The notes beneath the pieces were generated by a model. That model had not been told where the DNA came from. It worked only from the letters and a program-made list of their open reading frames with translations, and did no database searches. Position numbers and translations under genes: made by a program. A stretch of 64,000 nucleotides of DNA from contig NC_134570.1 in assembly GCF_050947875.1 (NCBI RefSeq), positions 204,207,250-204,271,249 of the forward strand, in the 5' to 3' direction. Source of the stretch: Dermacentor variabilis (taxonomy: Eukaryota; Arthropoda; Arachnida; Ixodida; Ixodidae). This document shows, in pieces, positions 21,906 through 33,714 of the stretch. Position 1 is the stretch's first letter. Each line of letters opens with the position of its first letter.

Positions 21906-23160
21906 AATTAACGATGTCGCGTTAAAAAGCGACCTGCGACTTATACAACACCAGTTAGTACATTGCCCCTTCACGCACTGCGATCACCAAGGGGCATCCA
22001 CGCCCACTGCCTCACCGTGCGGGCAGCCAGTGGCTGAGCGTAAAAAAACTCGACCGCACTCCGCAACGTTATGGTGCATGGAGGAAGGAAACTGAGGAAG
22101 GGCCCTACCCCTCCGCGCGCTAGGAGAAAAGTGTGGAGGAAATGGCGTAGTGGGTTCTCAGTTCTTTTGCTGTTTCTTTTTTTTTTAATTCCTTGCTGTA
22201 GCGGCCACGCCTTTCAGTCCACAATGGCGGCTTTTTTAATGTTCTGTGCGCTCACACGTGTTGCTCCGTAGCTTTCGTACTGCGGCAAAGGCGCCATGCG
22301 GGCAGGTTTGCGTTGGTCTCCATGTGTTGTTGCGCTGCGTTATCTGGACCGTGCTCTTCCAGATGTTGCTGTGGCCAGGTGGGACAGGAGGAACTAAAGT
22401 TCGTGAAATGAACGCGTATGCAACGCTGCACGCTATGTACCGCGCCGCGGCAATGGCAACGGACGAAGGAATATCCGCGGGAAATTTTGCCCTCTTTGGC
22501 ATAATCATGCTAACGTGCTATTGCAGGCCGAAATTGATGCGTTTCCGAATCTGTGCAATGAACGCCTTGCAGGTCAGTGATTCCTGCTTTTGACAGCGCA
22601 CATGGTGCATTTGCGGCATGTAGAACGTACGTTACGAATGCATAGTTCACATTGAGTAACGACTTGCTTTTGTGCATATTAAAACATCTGTTGCTTAACT
22701 GTTGCTTGTTCCTCGCAGTACTCGCGACAGCGCGAAGTCTTTTAAGCAGAGCGCGTTCGAGGTTCATGCACACCTGCACAGCTGTGTACCTCAATACACG
22801 TGCTGATGGAGCGTTACGCAGAATATATGCATTTTGCTGTCCTCGGCACCGTGCACCTGCCAGCCGACGCTTCATACTGTAAGATGGGGAAGAAGCCGCT
22901 GCTTTGACTAAACCCACGAAACACGCAAGCAGCTATTTGATGTCCAAAACATGTCTTGAACCGCTAATTCAAAAGCCTAGTAGCTGTCTTGATCAATACA
23001 TTTTGTAGCCATGGACGTCTAGAAGTACTTCAGTAAGCCCTGCTAACGTTACGCTAAAAGTTGGCTAATGGACAGCTTGACAAGAACAACTGCAGTCTTT
23101 TATTAGACATTCCCTCAAATTTTTGCAGCAGCTGTTACAGTGACACAACGTTTGCCCACA
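21906..23160. other. Unassigned
   Basis: No gene is recognised. A short ATG with good context (ACAATGGCGG, 22222) opens only 15 codons. A possible 45-bp exon (22508-22552) sits between an acceptor (CTATTGCAG) and a donor (CAG/GTCAGT), but I cannot assign a product. Confidence 0.35.
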
Positions 23161-23695
23161 GTTACAATTTATTTTAAATGAGGCATGGACATCAGAAAAA
23201 AAAAGTTTATATTGTCGGATAGAGTGATGCAGAGGTAGTTTTTCCAGATGTAAACTATGGGAATACTGTAGTACAGCCTCATTGGTCAATTTGTGCTTTT
23301 TAATTAGACCAATCAATTGAATGCCACCTGTCAGAATTATTTTGCAAATAAAACAAGATCTGTATTGTATGCTGATATAATTCCAATGTTCACTCATTGA
23401 CCTAAACAAGAACATCTCTGCGTGAAACACGTCATTATTGACAAAACTTCGCCCTGCTGGGTCTCCACCAAATTGAAATAGTTTCTAGCAAAGAAAATTT
23501 TCTCAGTGATGCTGCAGTTCAGGCAAAAATTACATCCTGGTTTCAGCTACAGGGAGCACAATAGCCACTGTGCTGCAATGAGTTAAGAAATAAAGGATAG
23601 TACACATCTGGAAAAACACTCTGCGAACCACTCTAACTAGCAATATAAATATATTTTTTCTGATGTCCATGCTTCATTTAAAAGTAAATTGTAAC
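23161..23695. repeat. Inverted repeat with ~98-bp arms
   Basis: Arm 1 (23161-23258) and arm 2 (23598-23695) are imperfect reverse complements separated by about 340 bp. They share GTTACAATTTA, GCATGGACATCAGAAAAA and TTTTTCCAGATGT. It is either a foldback element or two inverted copies of one repeat. A Cys-rich minus-strand open frame overlaps arm 1 but has no recognisable domain. Confidence 0.75.
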
Positions 23696-23949
23696 TTACT
23701 TTCTGGGTGCCTCTTGTAAGGTAACGCCACATGCGTGCACAGCATCACGCAGAAATAATGGTGAGTTCTTCGGCATACCATCCATTAGTGAATTCCTTGT
23801 ACGTTGCATGTTACAAGAACTGAAAGATAAATCGTAATATGCTAGCTGTTATTTTTTTCATAATCTGTATGATGAGCTTTTCATGCAAAAAAGGTGATAA
23901 ACATGATAAAAGCAAGGCATCAACTTCACACCATGTCACATACTCATAC

Positions 23950-23955
23950 TTTATT
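23950..23955 (-). terminator. Polyadenylation signal AATAAA
   Basis: Minus-strand AATAAA (plus-strand TTTATT) about 70 nt after the stop codon of the terminal exon at 24022-24156, a normal distance for a short 3' UTR. Confidence 0.4.
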
Positions 23956-24021
23956 ACCTAATAAATTAGAAAATATGCAGAAAGTGTAATTAACAAGAGT
24001 GACAAATAGCAGCAAAGGTGA

Positions 24022-24156
24022 TCATGGATAAATCTTGAAGATGATTGCCGCCGCTGCCAGAGTAGGCCAGCCTTCATAGGAGAGCACTGGCTGCCCACAA
24101 AAGCTTGCTGTCACAGGCCACGCGTGACGGTTCTTGTAGACATAGGAAAGGAATAC
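24022..24156 (-). CDS. Terminal exon of unidentified gene
   Basis: The minus strand shows a strong acceptor (pyrimidine tract, then TCCTGTTCTGTGCAG) directly before 24156. It is followed by 44 codons and TGA at 24022-24024, then a polyadenylation signal at 23955-23950. The peptide opens VFLSYVYKNRHAWPVTASF and ends TLAAAAIIFKIYP, with a short hydrophobic segment near the C-terminus, so a membrane or small mitochondrial protein is possible. I do not recognise the family. A weak candidate first exon on the same strand, 26960 downward (ATGGCGGGATCTGCG with a donor GTGCGT or GTAAGT), may belong to it, but linking exons were not found. Confidence 0.4.
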   Translation of the reverse strand, partial: VFLSYVYKNRHAWPVTASFCGQPVLSYEGWPTLAAAAIIFKIYP

Positions 24157-24344
24157 CTGCACAGAACAGGAAAAAAAGGGCAAGGAAAGAAATGGGAATG
24201 TTGAAATTGGAACTTCAATTAGCAATCTGTGCTAAGTAAGAAGTTTGGCTCACAATAAAAATAAACTTAAGCACTCCTTTCTCTTAAACTATGGGTATTT
24301 TAAGGTACGTATGCGATGATGTTTAAAATGACTAGTATATTCCT

Positions 24345-24600
24345 ATCATAAGACGCCAACAAACACCGACACCAAGGACAACATAGGGGAAATTACTTGC
24401 GCTTAATAAATTAAATAAACGATAAATTATTGGAAATTAAAGTGGATGAAAAAACACCTTGCCACAGGTGGGAACTGAACCCACAACCTTCGCATTTTGC
24501 GTGCTATGCTCTACCAATTGAGCTACAGCGGCGTCGTTTTCCCATCCACTTTCTTGGGTATTTGTGTGTCCTAGTAGAACGCTGGGAGTGTTAGCCAGCG
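24345..24600 (-). mobile_element. tRNA-derived SINE, second family
   Basis: The minus-strand tRNA-like core spans 24532-24461 (72 nt). It has an acceptor-like pair (GCCGCTG with CTGTGGC), an A box TAGCTCAATTGGTAGAGC with a perfect D stem, and a B box GGTTCAGTTCC. The central arm has a mismatch and no U33, so a functional tRNA is unlikely. A non-tRNA body continues to about 24345 with an A/T-rich tail. The flanking CATCCACTTT and AAGTGGATG lie around the core. Confidence 0.6.
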
Positions 24601-27600
24601 CCACAACTCAGAGACCTTGTTCCTGGCATATAGTCATTAAGTTGCATAGCAGAGTCAAAGTCAGCCTTTAATTTATTGTATGGTGTTTTGTGGCTAAAAA
24701 GCCACTTATCAACCTGTCAAACAAGTCTGAGAAGCTTCCTGCAAAACATAATCAGTTTAAAACAATAATTCACTCTGCAGGTAAATGATGTACTAACTTA
24801 ATTAAAAAGTTAAATAGCGTTTTATATTGTTGAACTAAAAGCAAGTTTGGCATTTTGCGCTGCCTAGCTGTTGCCTTTCTTTCAAACTTAAACATGACGC
24901 AGTACAGAGTCAGCAGGTAGCATGCAAAGGAGGACTGGTGATAAAGTAGTGTTCCAAAGCAACACTCCTAGCTGGATCAATCACTTTTGTTGATATATTT
25001 TCATGTGACCCTAATTGGCTTCGGGCAATACCTCACACAAATGATGCAACACCTTGGATGATGCGTCATACAAAGTTGAAAGTATCTCATGATGTGATCA
25101 AACGATAACATTGCCCACTGACTTGGAAGTGTTAACATGCTGTTTGCGTGAGAAAGTGCAAAGTGATTCGTATAGGTGGCAAATTCATCAGTGTATCTAT
25201 AGCCTCAGGTAATTCTGAGCATCTATGCTGACTTGCAACTGAGAAGCCACTGCACACAAAAAGGTGTATTCAAGTAATGGTCCATGCAGAATAATTGCCC
25301 ACCTAATAAAAGGCAAATGTGGCAGGCTAATGGGCCAGAGCAAATAGATTGATAAATTCTGATAACACCTCCAATGATACTATTGAAATAGGTGATAAAA
25401 AACAGCACAGGTAAAATTGCAGTTATGACAAAATTTTAATAGCACCTCTGCAAACTGCTGGAACCCTCAGCATCATGCCTGCTGTACACGCACATATGTT
25501 GCAGCGCAATCTATATCTCAGACGCAGGCGCCTCCACAGATCACTTTGTGATCTCCTCACAATAAGGTTAAAAAACAGTCTGGCACAAGCTACTTGATGC
25601 GATTCATTTTGCAAGCGCCAGGCAAGTGCTGATGGTGGTAGAGCGAAATTGAAGTTTGTCCTTGTATGGAAGCCTTGGCCCATGTTTTATCAATTCTAGC
25701 GGCAAAGCACACGTTTTACAGTACACGTAAATCTTAGACTGCTTGCTGATGCTGTACAGTAAGTTCCTGTAAAGAAACTAAATCACACAGAAAACATTTA
25801 GAATACCAAACTAATCAAATACTGGCTTGAATACATTTGTGCATTAGGGAAGCAAGGTGTAATGTACACTGTTGTTGAAAATTTTTACTCATGTATGGAA
25901 TACTTCTATGACACAGCAGAGTTAATTTGTGAGTTCTTGCATAGCAATGACTACCTACAAGTAAATTTTGTAAGACTTAGGGAAACTAATTATTAGTAGA
26001 ACTGTGTATTACACTGGCACTGAGAAATTGGTTATAATAGTGGCAGCTTATAATGGACCAGTGCAAAAAAATGGCCGTTTGTGAGCCACCAACTAGGTAT
26101 TTTACCCCGAAGCGCTCCCTGGCCTTAACCCATATAAAAAGCACTGGGAGGACCAGAGAGGGTACAGTACATTGGCTTACAGTGATCATGATGAGGTCCC
26201 GTCATCCAGCTAGCGCCAAGGTACAAGAAGGATGTCCAGCCGTCTATAGAGTGAAAGGGACAAAATAAGATAGCATCAAGTCAGTTGAAAGGCAGATTTG
26301 CAATTACAAATAAGGTGACCCAGTCACAGTCATTTATTAATAAATGCCGAGCTGTCGTGATTTCACTCCCAGACGAAGCACCTACTAGGTTAAAGGTTTT
26401 GCTGCTTATTTAGAACAAAACACAAGTGAAATTTGTACATCAGCAGACGATTTAATTTGGAATTGTATAGATTAAGTAAACGCTGCAGTTATATTTTTTT
26501 GTTTTGCTATAATATGGGAACGCTACAAACTGCATAGTCACTGACACACGCGCGCGCACACGTAAGAACAAAAGGACACAAAATAGGGCGAGTTCAGTCT
26601 GGTTCAGCATTACAGCCAGCGCGTCGTCATGGAATGTACTCCTTTCGGTTGCTCGTGTTACGTTAAGACCAACAAGCAGGGCAAAGTTCTGACTGTTGTT
26701 GCGGAAGTCGTGGAGCGCGGTAGTGCTGAACGGCTGAACACAAGCAGAACCCTCGTATAAAAGTAATGACGAAAACTCGCAGGGCAGAAGAGCCCATATA
26801 TCAAGAATTGTCGCGGGTAACACCTAAATATGTTCATATTGTTGACGAAAAACGAAGCGCAATGTATTTCACTTACCGGAAAAAGTGTTATCCGAACGTG
26901 CGACGTACAAAGACGCACCGAGACACGAAGGCGGCGAACGCAGATCCCGCCATTGTGGTAGTAAGCCGTCGGCGAAAACACGCAATACAGCCGATGTCAC
27001 GAAGCACTGATGTAAAACACACGGCACACAGCATCAGCACAGCTAAATGACTCTAGTTAATATTCAGTATAAAAGTACAGAACCGCTTAGAATGACGCAC
27101 AACAGGATAACGAACCCACGACCGAGACATAGCAGGCGGCAGTGGCCGTTTTTTCAAACTTCTTGCCTCCCAGTGTTTCCAGCACAGAATGAGATGTCTG
27201 ACAAATTTGGATTGTGCCGCCGAAGAAATCGCAGCGCGGTGGCTCTGTGACACCGCGCTGTGCAACACCGGCGTTTCGCTCCTGCTGCTGTAAATACCTG
27301 CTGCGCAAGCATAGAATGGTTTCCAGGCGTCGTGTACGCGCCCTGTATGGAAAACAATAACACGCCTTTGATTGTTGAAGTTCTGGTGTGAAATTATTTA
27401 ATATTAAAGCCAATTAACTTATGTTGCTTCCAACGAGTTCGATTTGTCTGTGGCGTCTTTTATTCGTTAACGTCGACGGCCGACGGTAACCGCACATTTA
27501 ACACGTCGTTTGGCATTTTATGCACTTTTAGACAAAAAGATCTAGAAAAGTTCTTGAGTTAGACATTCTGAATGCGTTTACCAAAACAGACTCTAGTGAC

Positions 27601-28824
27601 ACCAGTAGTGGGTTTTACCGCAGATAGAATATATACTAGCATATTCCAAGTGCTGAGATTATGTTTAGAAGAAATTCTATTTTCAGTCTTATCATAGACC
27701 AAGACGTCTATAACCGTTTGTAGCCGTTTCAAGAAGTTTTTAAGAGGTTCTGTGTTTCGTGGGAAGGAACGAATCTTTCCTACCTCAGGCGTTTCTTATC
27801 CGTGCGCGCGAGAAGCGTAGGGAAGTGAAGGTTAGCGTATGCGCTGCAAGAGTCGGCAAGGCTCCACAGAACGTACGCCTGCGAACACATCAAACGGCTG
27901 TTCCATATGGTTGCATGTAGGCCGGTTCTACGCGCGTACTGTTCTGCACCGTGCGCCGGCTATCGCATAACTTTGGTTCCGTCATGCTTCACTTACCGTG
28001 GTAAGAAGGCACCTCAGGCCGCAGACAATGAATCTAAACGCGGAGTCAGAAATGACATTCTGCCTCCTCGCCGGCGCGCTGTCGCAGTGATGCGCGGCCA
28101 CTCGAAGTTTGTTCAATAAAGCACGACGACTCCTCAAGCGAGAACGTCTTTGTGCTCATAAACTCCAAATGGATCGCAAATGGGTCGGCGTGTCGTACGT
28201 GTCTCCAGTGCGTTTTGCAGTGCAGTGAGAATGCGTACATTTTTTTTCATATCGCCAGACGTCCAGCTCGCAAGACCTATAGCCCAAGCAGAGAAAAGCA
28301 AGTAGAAGGCAGCGATAAAGGCTACCTCCTTTAAAAAAAAAAACACGCGAAAACTGGGCAGCGGCCGGTACCTGCGGTTGATGAGAACAGTTCAGTTGGC
28401 TGGCCTTATACGGCATGTTTATTTTCATAAAAGCCGGTAAAAGCAGCCGATTCGACCTCACGGCCCAATTTGCGAAATCCATTATGAACTTATTTTAACA
28501 TGACTTCAGCAACGGTAATGCAATGAGACATCGCGATTCTTTAGTATTGCTGCGGAGCGCGCGCGTCCGAGCAGCCCGGTTGCGCGCAGCGCGGCTATAA
28601 CGCTTTTCAGCGAGACCCGTCCACCTGTCTCCTAGTCAATAAAGGCTGCACAGCGGAGGAGGTTGATCTCGACCTAAATCTGGAATATTCGTACGTGATG
28701 GTCTCTGTCCTCCCCCAGCGGCGAACATATAGCCCCGTACACATACTTAATATATGCTGCCCCCCCCCCCCGAAACTAAAAAAAAGAAAAGAAAAAAAGA
28801 ACGCCACTTTTTCTAACACCTTTA
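24601..28824. other. Unassigned, mostly non-coding
   Basis: No recognisable gene or element. A minus-strand possible first exon lies at about 26960-26877 (ATG in the context ACAATGGCGG; donor GGTAAGTG at 26876-26870 or internal GTGCGT). A minus-strand 86-codon frame at 25683-25423 is unrecognised. An ACGTCTATAACCGTTT-like repeat area lies at 27540-27770. A C-run is at 28760-28770. Confidence 0.4.
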
Positions 28825-31800
28825 GCGCAGCGCTAAGGGTCGCGATCCCCTGATGATAGTGGGCGATTTTAACGCCCCCTGTCTCGTGTGGGGCTATCGC
28901 AAGGAAGAGCTGCGTGGTCGTAAGTTGGCGGGACTTATATCCACGCTGGCATCACTCTTCTAACCGACCCGGTCCACCCAACACGTGTAGGGAATTCCGT
29001 CACTCGGGACACCTGCCCCGACCTTACCCTCACGAAACTCATCCGACAGACAGACTGGATCAACACCGAGGAGACCTCGGTAGCGACCACTGCATACTGA
29101 ACACTATCATTTACACTCGACCCTTACATCGCCCCCTTGCACAAGCCAAACTTCCCGACTGGAATGCTTTCCGCCAGGCCCTCCCAGCAACTTATCTCTT
29201 GGAACAAGGCTACTCCACTTGGGCGCACGGAGCTCTGGGAAGCTCGCCGCAGCCTAACCAACCGATGGCGGCGGCAGAAACACAATCGTAAACTCAGCGC
29301 TCGCATCTCTGACCTTACTCAGCAAGCAGCCGAGTACGCTGCCCAGCTCGCCGACACTTACTGGGTAGATAGATGTAATAGCGCAGCAAGACAGATGTCG
29401 AGCCGCAACACTTGGCAGCTCTTCAGTAGTCTCATAGACCCTACACAAACACGATCGGAAGCCAAGAAACACCTCACTCGCGCACTACACAACTTTCAAG
29501 GAAACGCGGAGCAGCTAGCGAACGCTTTGCGCTCACTATAGCTCAATCAGGATCGAGACCCGCTAGGGATGGATTATTCGTATGCAGGCTGCGATAAGCT
29601 GGAAAGGGATCAGCCTTTCCCGCTTCACGACCTTCGCACGGCTCTTGCACGAATGCGCAGGGGGACGGCGCCCAGGAGGGATAAGGTAACAGTCAAACTA
29701 TTGGCAAACCTTCCAGATCGGGCGTACTAAACCCTACTCGAATACATCAATGCCATTTGGACCGGGGACACTTCGTTGCCAGCCGATTGGAGGACATCAT
29801 TGGTAAACTTTATCTTGAAGGCGGGGAAATCGGTAAACATAGACAACCTCCGGCCCATCTCCCTTACTTCATGTGTAGGGAAACTCGCGGAAACGATTTG
29901 TCCGTGACCGCCTCTTGGAATATCTATAGAGCAAGGACGCCTTCGCCGACACTGTGTTCGGCTTCCGACCTCATAAGTCGGCACAAGACATCCTTTTACA
30001 GCTTCATCACAAGATCCTGGAACCCATAGAACACTCGCACAACGACAAGATAGACCTGGCACTCGATCTCAAGGGTGCCTTTGACCATGTTAAGCACGCC
30101 GTCATACTAAAGCTTCTTAGCCAGACCACCTGCGGCGCTCGTACATTCAACTATATCAAACATTTCTTAACGGACCGCTTGGCCTATATACGCCTACAAG
30201 AGACCGAGTACGGCCCATTTGCGATGGGAACACGGGGCACACCACAAGGCGCTGTGTTGTCCCCGCTTCTCTTTAACATTGCCATGACACACCTCCCGGC
30301 ACAGCTGGCGAGTGTCATTGGTGTTCAGCATGCGCCCTACGCCGACGACATCACCATCTGGGCCACTACGGGAAACATAGGAGAGATGGAGGAATGCCTG
30401 CAAGCGGCGAGCATAGTAGACCACTATTCCACGTACTGTTGACTCCAATGCTCCCCGCCCAAGTTTCCATTTCTGAATATTCGACCTTCCCCGAAATGCA
30501 CAATCTCAGTTCAGCTTTCTCTCGCCAGTGGCCCCATCCGAGAAGTGGAGGAGATTCGAATACTCGGTCTCTTCATTAATCAACATCGCTAGCAGACACA
30601 ACTCTTGCCAAACACCGCAAGGTCGGCGACCAGGTGGGCCGGATGGTTCGCCGCGTTTCCAACAAGCGAGGAGGGTTGCGAAGTAAGGATGCGGTGTGGC
30701 TCGCACATGCCTTCGTAACTAGTAGAGTACTGTACTCGACCCCATACCTACGCTTATGGAAACATGACGAAGATTGCTTGGAGGTTGTACTCCCCCAAAA
30801 TACTCAAGAGAGCTCCACTTCCAACGCGCGTCTTCTCGCGTTGCGGGTGGTGAACACCTATCGGGAACTTCGCGAGGCGCATCTCGTTAACCAATACACG
30901 CGTCTCGCCCAGACCGTGTCCGGTCGCTGCCTCTTAGACCGGTTACATATTAAACATGACCACCATACGATGGAAAAGGTTCGAGTGCCCGAACTGTGGA
31001 GACGCGTCCTCTACGTTCGACCCCTTCCAACTAAGATGAACAAGGAGAACCATGATGGCCTGCGCCAGGCGCGGGCGGATGCCCTGCGCCGCCACTATGG
31101 CTCTAAGAAACACGTCTTCTGCGTCGATATTGCAGGCCCCAACCACTCCAGGGGGTATGGTACACGGCTGCAATAATACACGAGGAAAGACAAGTGGACG
31201 GTCTCTCGTTCAAAGCACCCAGCTCAACGCATGCAGAGGATGTGGCGATCGCCCTCGCAGCCTCCCATTCCGACTCTAAATTCATCCTCAGACTCCCGTG
31301 GAACCTGTCGTAACTTTCAATTTGGATGGATCATTCCTCTCGCTTACAAAATTCTTCGCCGCAGTATTCGCGACTCCGATCCGACTCATCGCTCAATCAT
31401 ATGGGTCCCCGGCCACCAAGGCATGCCAGGTAACGAAGCCGCCCATGAGGCAGCCCGCGCACTCACTTACCGGGCACCAGGCATCACTTGGGAGGACCTT
31501 GACCCAGATCACAGCCCTATTCTTTCTTTACTTTACATTACTGAGCACTATCGTGCCGAACACCGCCGTTACCCGGTTCCTATGAAGGGATTGGGTAAAG
31601 CTGGCGAACGAACTCTCCTTAGGCTCTTTACAAATACCCTGCTGTGCCCGGCAGTACTCAATCACTTTGATCCTTCTTTAGACGGCCGCTGCTCATTCTG
31701 TGGGGAGGTGGCCGACACCTTCCACATGGTTTGGTCATGCAGGCAAAATCCTTCTCTCCCTCCATCACCCCTTCCCCTTCCCGAGATGACTGGGAGGCGG

Positions 31801-31825
31801 CCCTACTCGGCTGCCAGGAACTAAA
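28825..31825 (+). mobile_element. RNase H-bearing LINE (I-group), degenerate
   Basis: Plus strand, 5'-truncated inside the endonuclease (IVGDFNAPCLVWGY at about 28855, then DTCPDLT and LGSDHCIL to 29100). The RT follows with LDLKGAFDHVKHAV, TPQGAVLSPLLFN and catalytic YADD at 30338-30349. RNase H remnants include IIWVPGHQGMPGNEAAHEAA near 31390-31460, and a C-terminal Cys motif (CSFCGEVADTFHMVWSC) near 31690-31740. At least six frameshifts or stops break it (near 28960, 29540, 29730, 30440, 31175 and 31770). It resembles but is clearly older than the LINE at 14931-17058. Confidence 0.8.
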
Positions 31826-32705
31826 ACCCCTCCATACACGTTTCCGCCGACCAGTACCGCCAACCTGCCCTCCTCCACCACGCACGTCTCCCACTCACCC
31901 CCTTAGCTACCGGCGTCAAGCGGAACTTACGTAGCTGCAGCTTCCTGTTCCGAGTGGAAGTGACGACGCTATGTTTTTTAGCGTTGTTTACATTCGCGTC
32001 GCTGGATAGGCTTTAGTTGCGGCAGCTGCGGTTGAAACTGTGAATGCGATTCCATCCAAGAACCACCGCCTGTTGTAACCAGCGATCTGCTCGTGTTCGC
32101 TGCTTCGCATCAACCTACGACGGGTTGTGGCACGAGCGACAACGTACAGTGGAATGTGGTGCCTGGGCGCTTGGAGACCACTACCGCTTTTCGTGCATTT
32201 GGAAAACAGCGACCACGAACTGCTACTTCAGTGGAATACAACAGCTTGTCCCCTTTGCATTCTTCTTATGGTGACTGCCACAGCTCTGCTAAGCACGCGC
32301 GGGCGTCTCACCATCGTCTAACAGCAGTCAAAGCGGAAATTCCCGCAGCGCAACTCCAGGAAGCGAAAACGCCGGAACCGGAAATTTTTAAACCGGAAAT
32401 GCCGTAACCGGAAATACCAGAACCGGGTTTGGTCTGAGGTAGTTCACTGTAGCAATGACTGTAGTCTGAGGGGAAAAAATGCGGCGCACAACAAAGGTTG
32501 TCGCTACTTAATAAAGTGGTGGTGACGTGTGGATGGAGGGGCCTTACCAGGAGCTATCGGCCCAACAAGCCCTAGTCCGGCGGACCTGCGCAGCGGTCAA
32601 GACCCACGGGGTCCCGGAATGAGAGACTCCGCCCAGTATTGCAAGGGGCACGACCCACTAGATGTCTCTCCCCGAGCACCCAATAAATGATTTTCACCAC
32701 CACCG
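31826..32705 (+). mobile_element. LINE 3'-end piece after ~0.7-kb insert
   Basis: 32530-32610 encodes QELSAQQALVRRTCAAVKT, the terminal helix of an I-group ORF2. It ends with AATAAATGATTTT and a (CAC)n tail near 32705. The upstream LINE stops at DWEAALLGCQEL (31785-31824). The DNA CCAGGAACTA (31815-31824) and CCAGGAGCTA (32548-32557) could be a target duplication around an inserted ~0.7-kb piece, or mark two different LINE copies. Inside is a second tail-like AATAAAGTGGTGGTG (32510-32524) and a CCGGAA-rich run (32368-32430). Confidence 0.4.
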
Positions 32706-33311
32706 GCGTGGTTTCGCGAGAAATGTAATCAAGGGAGCTGGCCCGATAGGCGAAGCGAGGCCATGAGCGACGCCAACTTCTGGCTTCACTTTAGCTTCAC
32801 AAAGAGTGACGTCAGGGCCTCTCCTGAGTTTCCTTCCTACATGCTATAGTGGCTAGAAGGAGCCACCATAGCAATGCCGGCATGCCTGGGGACAAATCTT
32901 TTGTAGGAAACTCTATGGGACAAACGAATAAAACGCGCGCTAAGAAACCTTCTCCGTATAGTGCCTAGGCAAGGAGCAAAAGCCCCCAGAATTTCTCTCT
33001 CGTGCCCGCTCTTACAAGTGCCTGCGCACAAACGGCTGGCGATCCCTCAAATGGACGTCTTGTCATTTCTGTCATTTGTACTTGTCAGACCAGTACAGTA
33101 ACTCTACGATTTAGACGCATACGTCCTGCAGTGAACGGAAAACAGGCAGATTATGATGATCATGATGGTGTCCAAAAGCCTACGTGCCTATGTGTTTCAC
33201 TGGTTTCTATCTCCCGCAATCGCGTTCAGCGCATTCGACTTGTAAAAGAAAAGCCTCTCAAACCAGCGTTTTAACTGCAGGGGGCTTCACTTTATGGCAT
33301 GCTTAATGAAC
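32706..33311. other. Intergenic upstream of GCN1
   Basis: No gene is seen. It contains the short hairpin at 32843-32872 and otherwise unremarkable sequence. Confidence 0.4.
32843..32872. repeat. Short hairpin, 12-bp stem
   Basis: GCTATAGTGGCT and AGCCACCATAGC pair with one mismatch around a 6-nt loop. The stem resembles GGCTATGGTGGCTAG found in the arms at 10996-11109 and 12729-12857. Confidence 0.6.
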
Positions 33312-33392
33312 AACAAAAACTGAGCGTGGTGTCCGAATCTATAACCCGAGTTGTGGATTTGGACACAGCGCCAACCACGCTCAGTTCTTGTT
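33312..33392. repeat. 81-bp inverted-end element upstream of GCN1
   Basis: AACAAAAACTGAGCGTGGT (33312-33330) pairs with the reverse complement at 33374-33392 with one mismatch. Internal GTGTCCGAATC and GATTTGGACAC give further pairing. It lies 88 bp before the GCN1 start codon. Confidence 0.75.
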
Positions 33393-33479
33393 TCCAGCAT
33401 CGCCCGCTGCCGCATCGCCATGGTCATCGCCGTACGTCATGTTTTTCCACGCCGTGAGTGCAGCCCGTGAGTAGTGGTC
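33393..33479 (+). promoter_or_regulatory. GCN1: Likely GCN1 5' UTR/promoter-proximal region
   Basis: GC-rich sequence directly before the inferred start codon. No clear TATA box is seen. An out-of-frame upstream ATG occurs at 33419. The role is inferred only from position. Confidence 0.35.
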
Positions 33480-33494
33480 ATGGCAGGAGTGGAA
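33480..33494 (+). CDS. GCN1: GCN1 exon 1 (start)
   Basis: ATG GCA GGA GTG GAA (MAGVE) followed directly by the consensus donor GTAAGT, phase 0. The context GTCATGG is acceptable for initiation. GCN1 is a very large cytosolic HEAT-repeat protein that binds translating, stalled ribosomes and presents uncharged tRNA signals to the kinase GCN2, leading to eIF2-alpha phosphorylation. This first exon is too short to assign alone. It is chosen because exon 2 opens in phase and aligns with the GCN1 N-terminus at the expected distance from the start. Confidence 0.6.
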
Positions 33495-33614
33495 GTAAGT
33501 CCTTACAATGAAGTCTAGTGTAGTTTAAATCTTGCTGCCGTTATAGGGCTGCCCCGAGCGCATTCGTCATTTGGAAAGGGTCAGTATTCACACGCAAACA
33601 TAATTTTCTTGCAG

Positions 33615-33714
33615 GTACCTCCAGTATTTAAAGACCTGCCGGTCAAAGTGCAAACGTCCAAGCTTGTCACTCGCAAGGATCTCTTCTACCAGCTGGAAGA
33701 AGCGGCAAAAACAG
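33615..33714 (+). CDS. GCN1: GCN1 exon 2
   Basis: Acceptor TTTTCTTGCAG before 33615 and donor GTAAAA after 33714, ending in phase 1. The 33 codons read VPPVFKDLPVKVQTSKLVTR then KDLFYQLEEAAKT. This corresponds to the first helical repeat of animal GCN1 (the segment between the start and the conserved GLC motif). The split Gly codon is completed at 41109. The intron before it is 120 bp and the one after is 7.4 kb. Confidence 0.8.

Noticed and set aside
23065..23430. Cys-rich minus-strand frame as a toxin or metal-binding protein
   Set aside because: It overlaps one arm of an inverted repeat, has no signal peptide and no recognisable cysteine framework.
24461..24532. Minus-strand 72-nt tRNA-like sequence as a tRNA gene
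   Set aside because: The D and T arms are good, but the central arm has a mismatch and lacks U33, and a SINE body follows. Called a tRNA-derived SINE.
26877..26960. First exon of a mitochondrial-type protein on the minus strand
   Set aside because: The ATG frame closes after 21 codons unless an internal GTGCGT donor is used, and no second exon could be linked.
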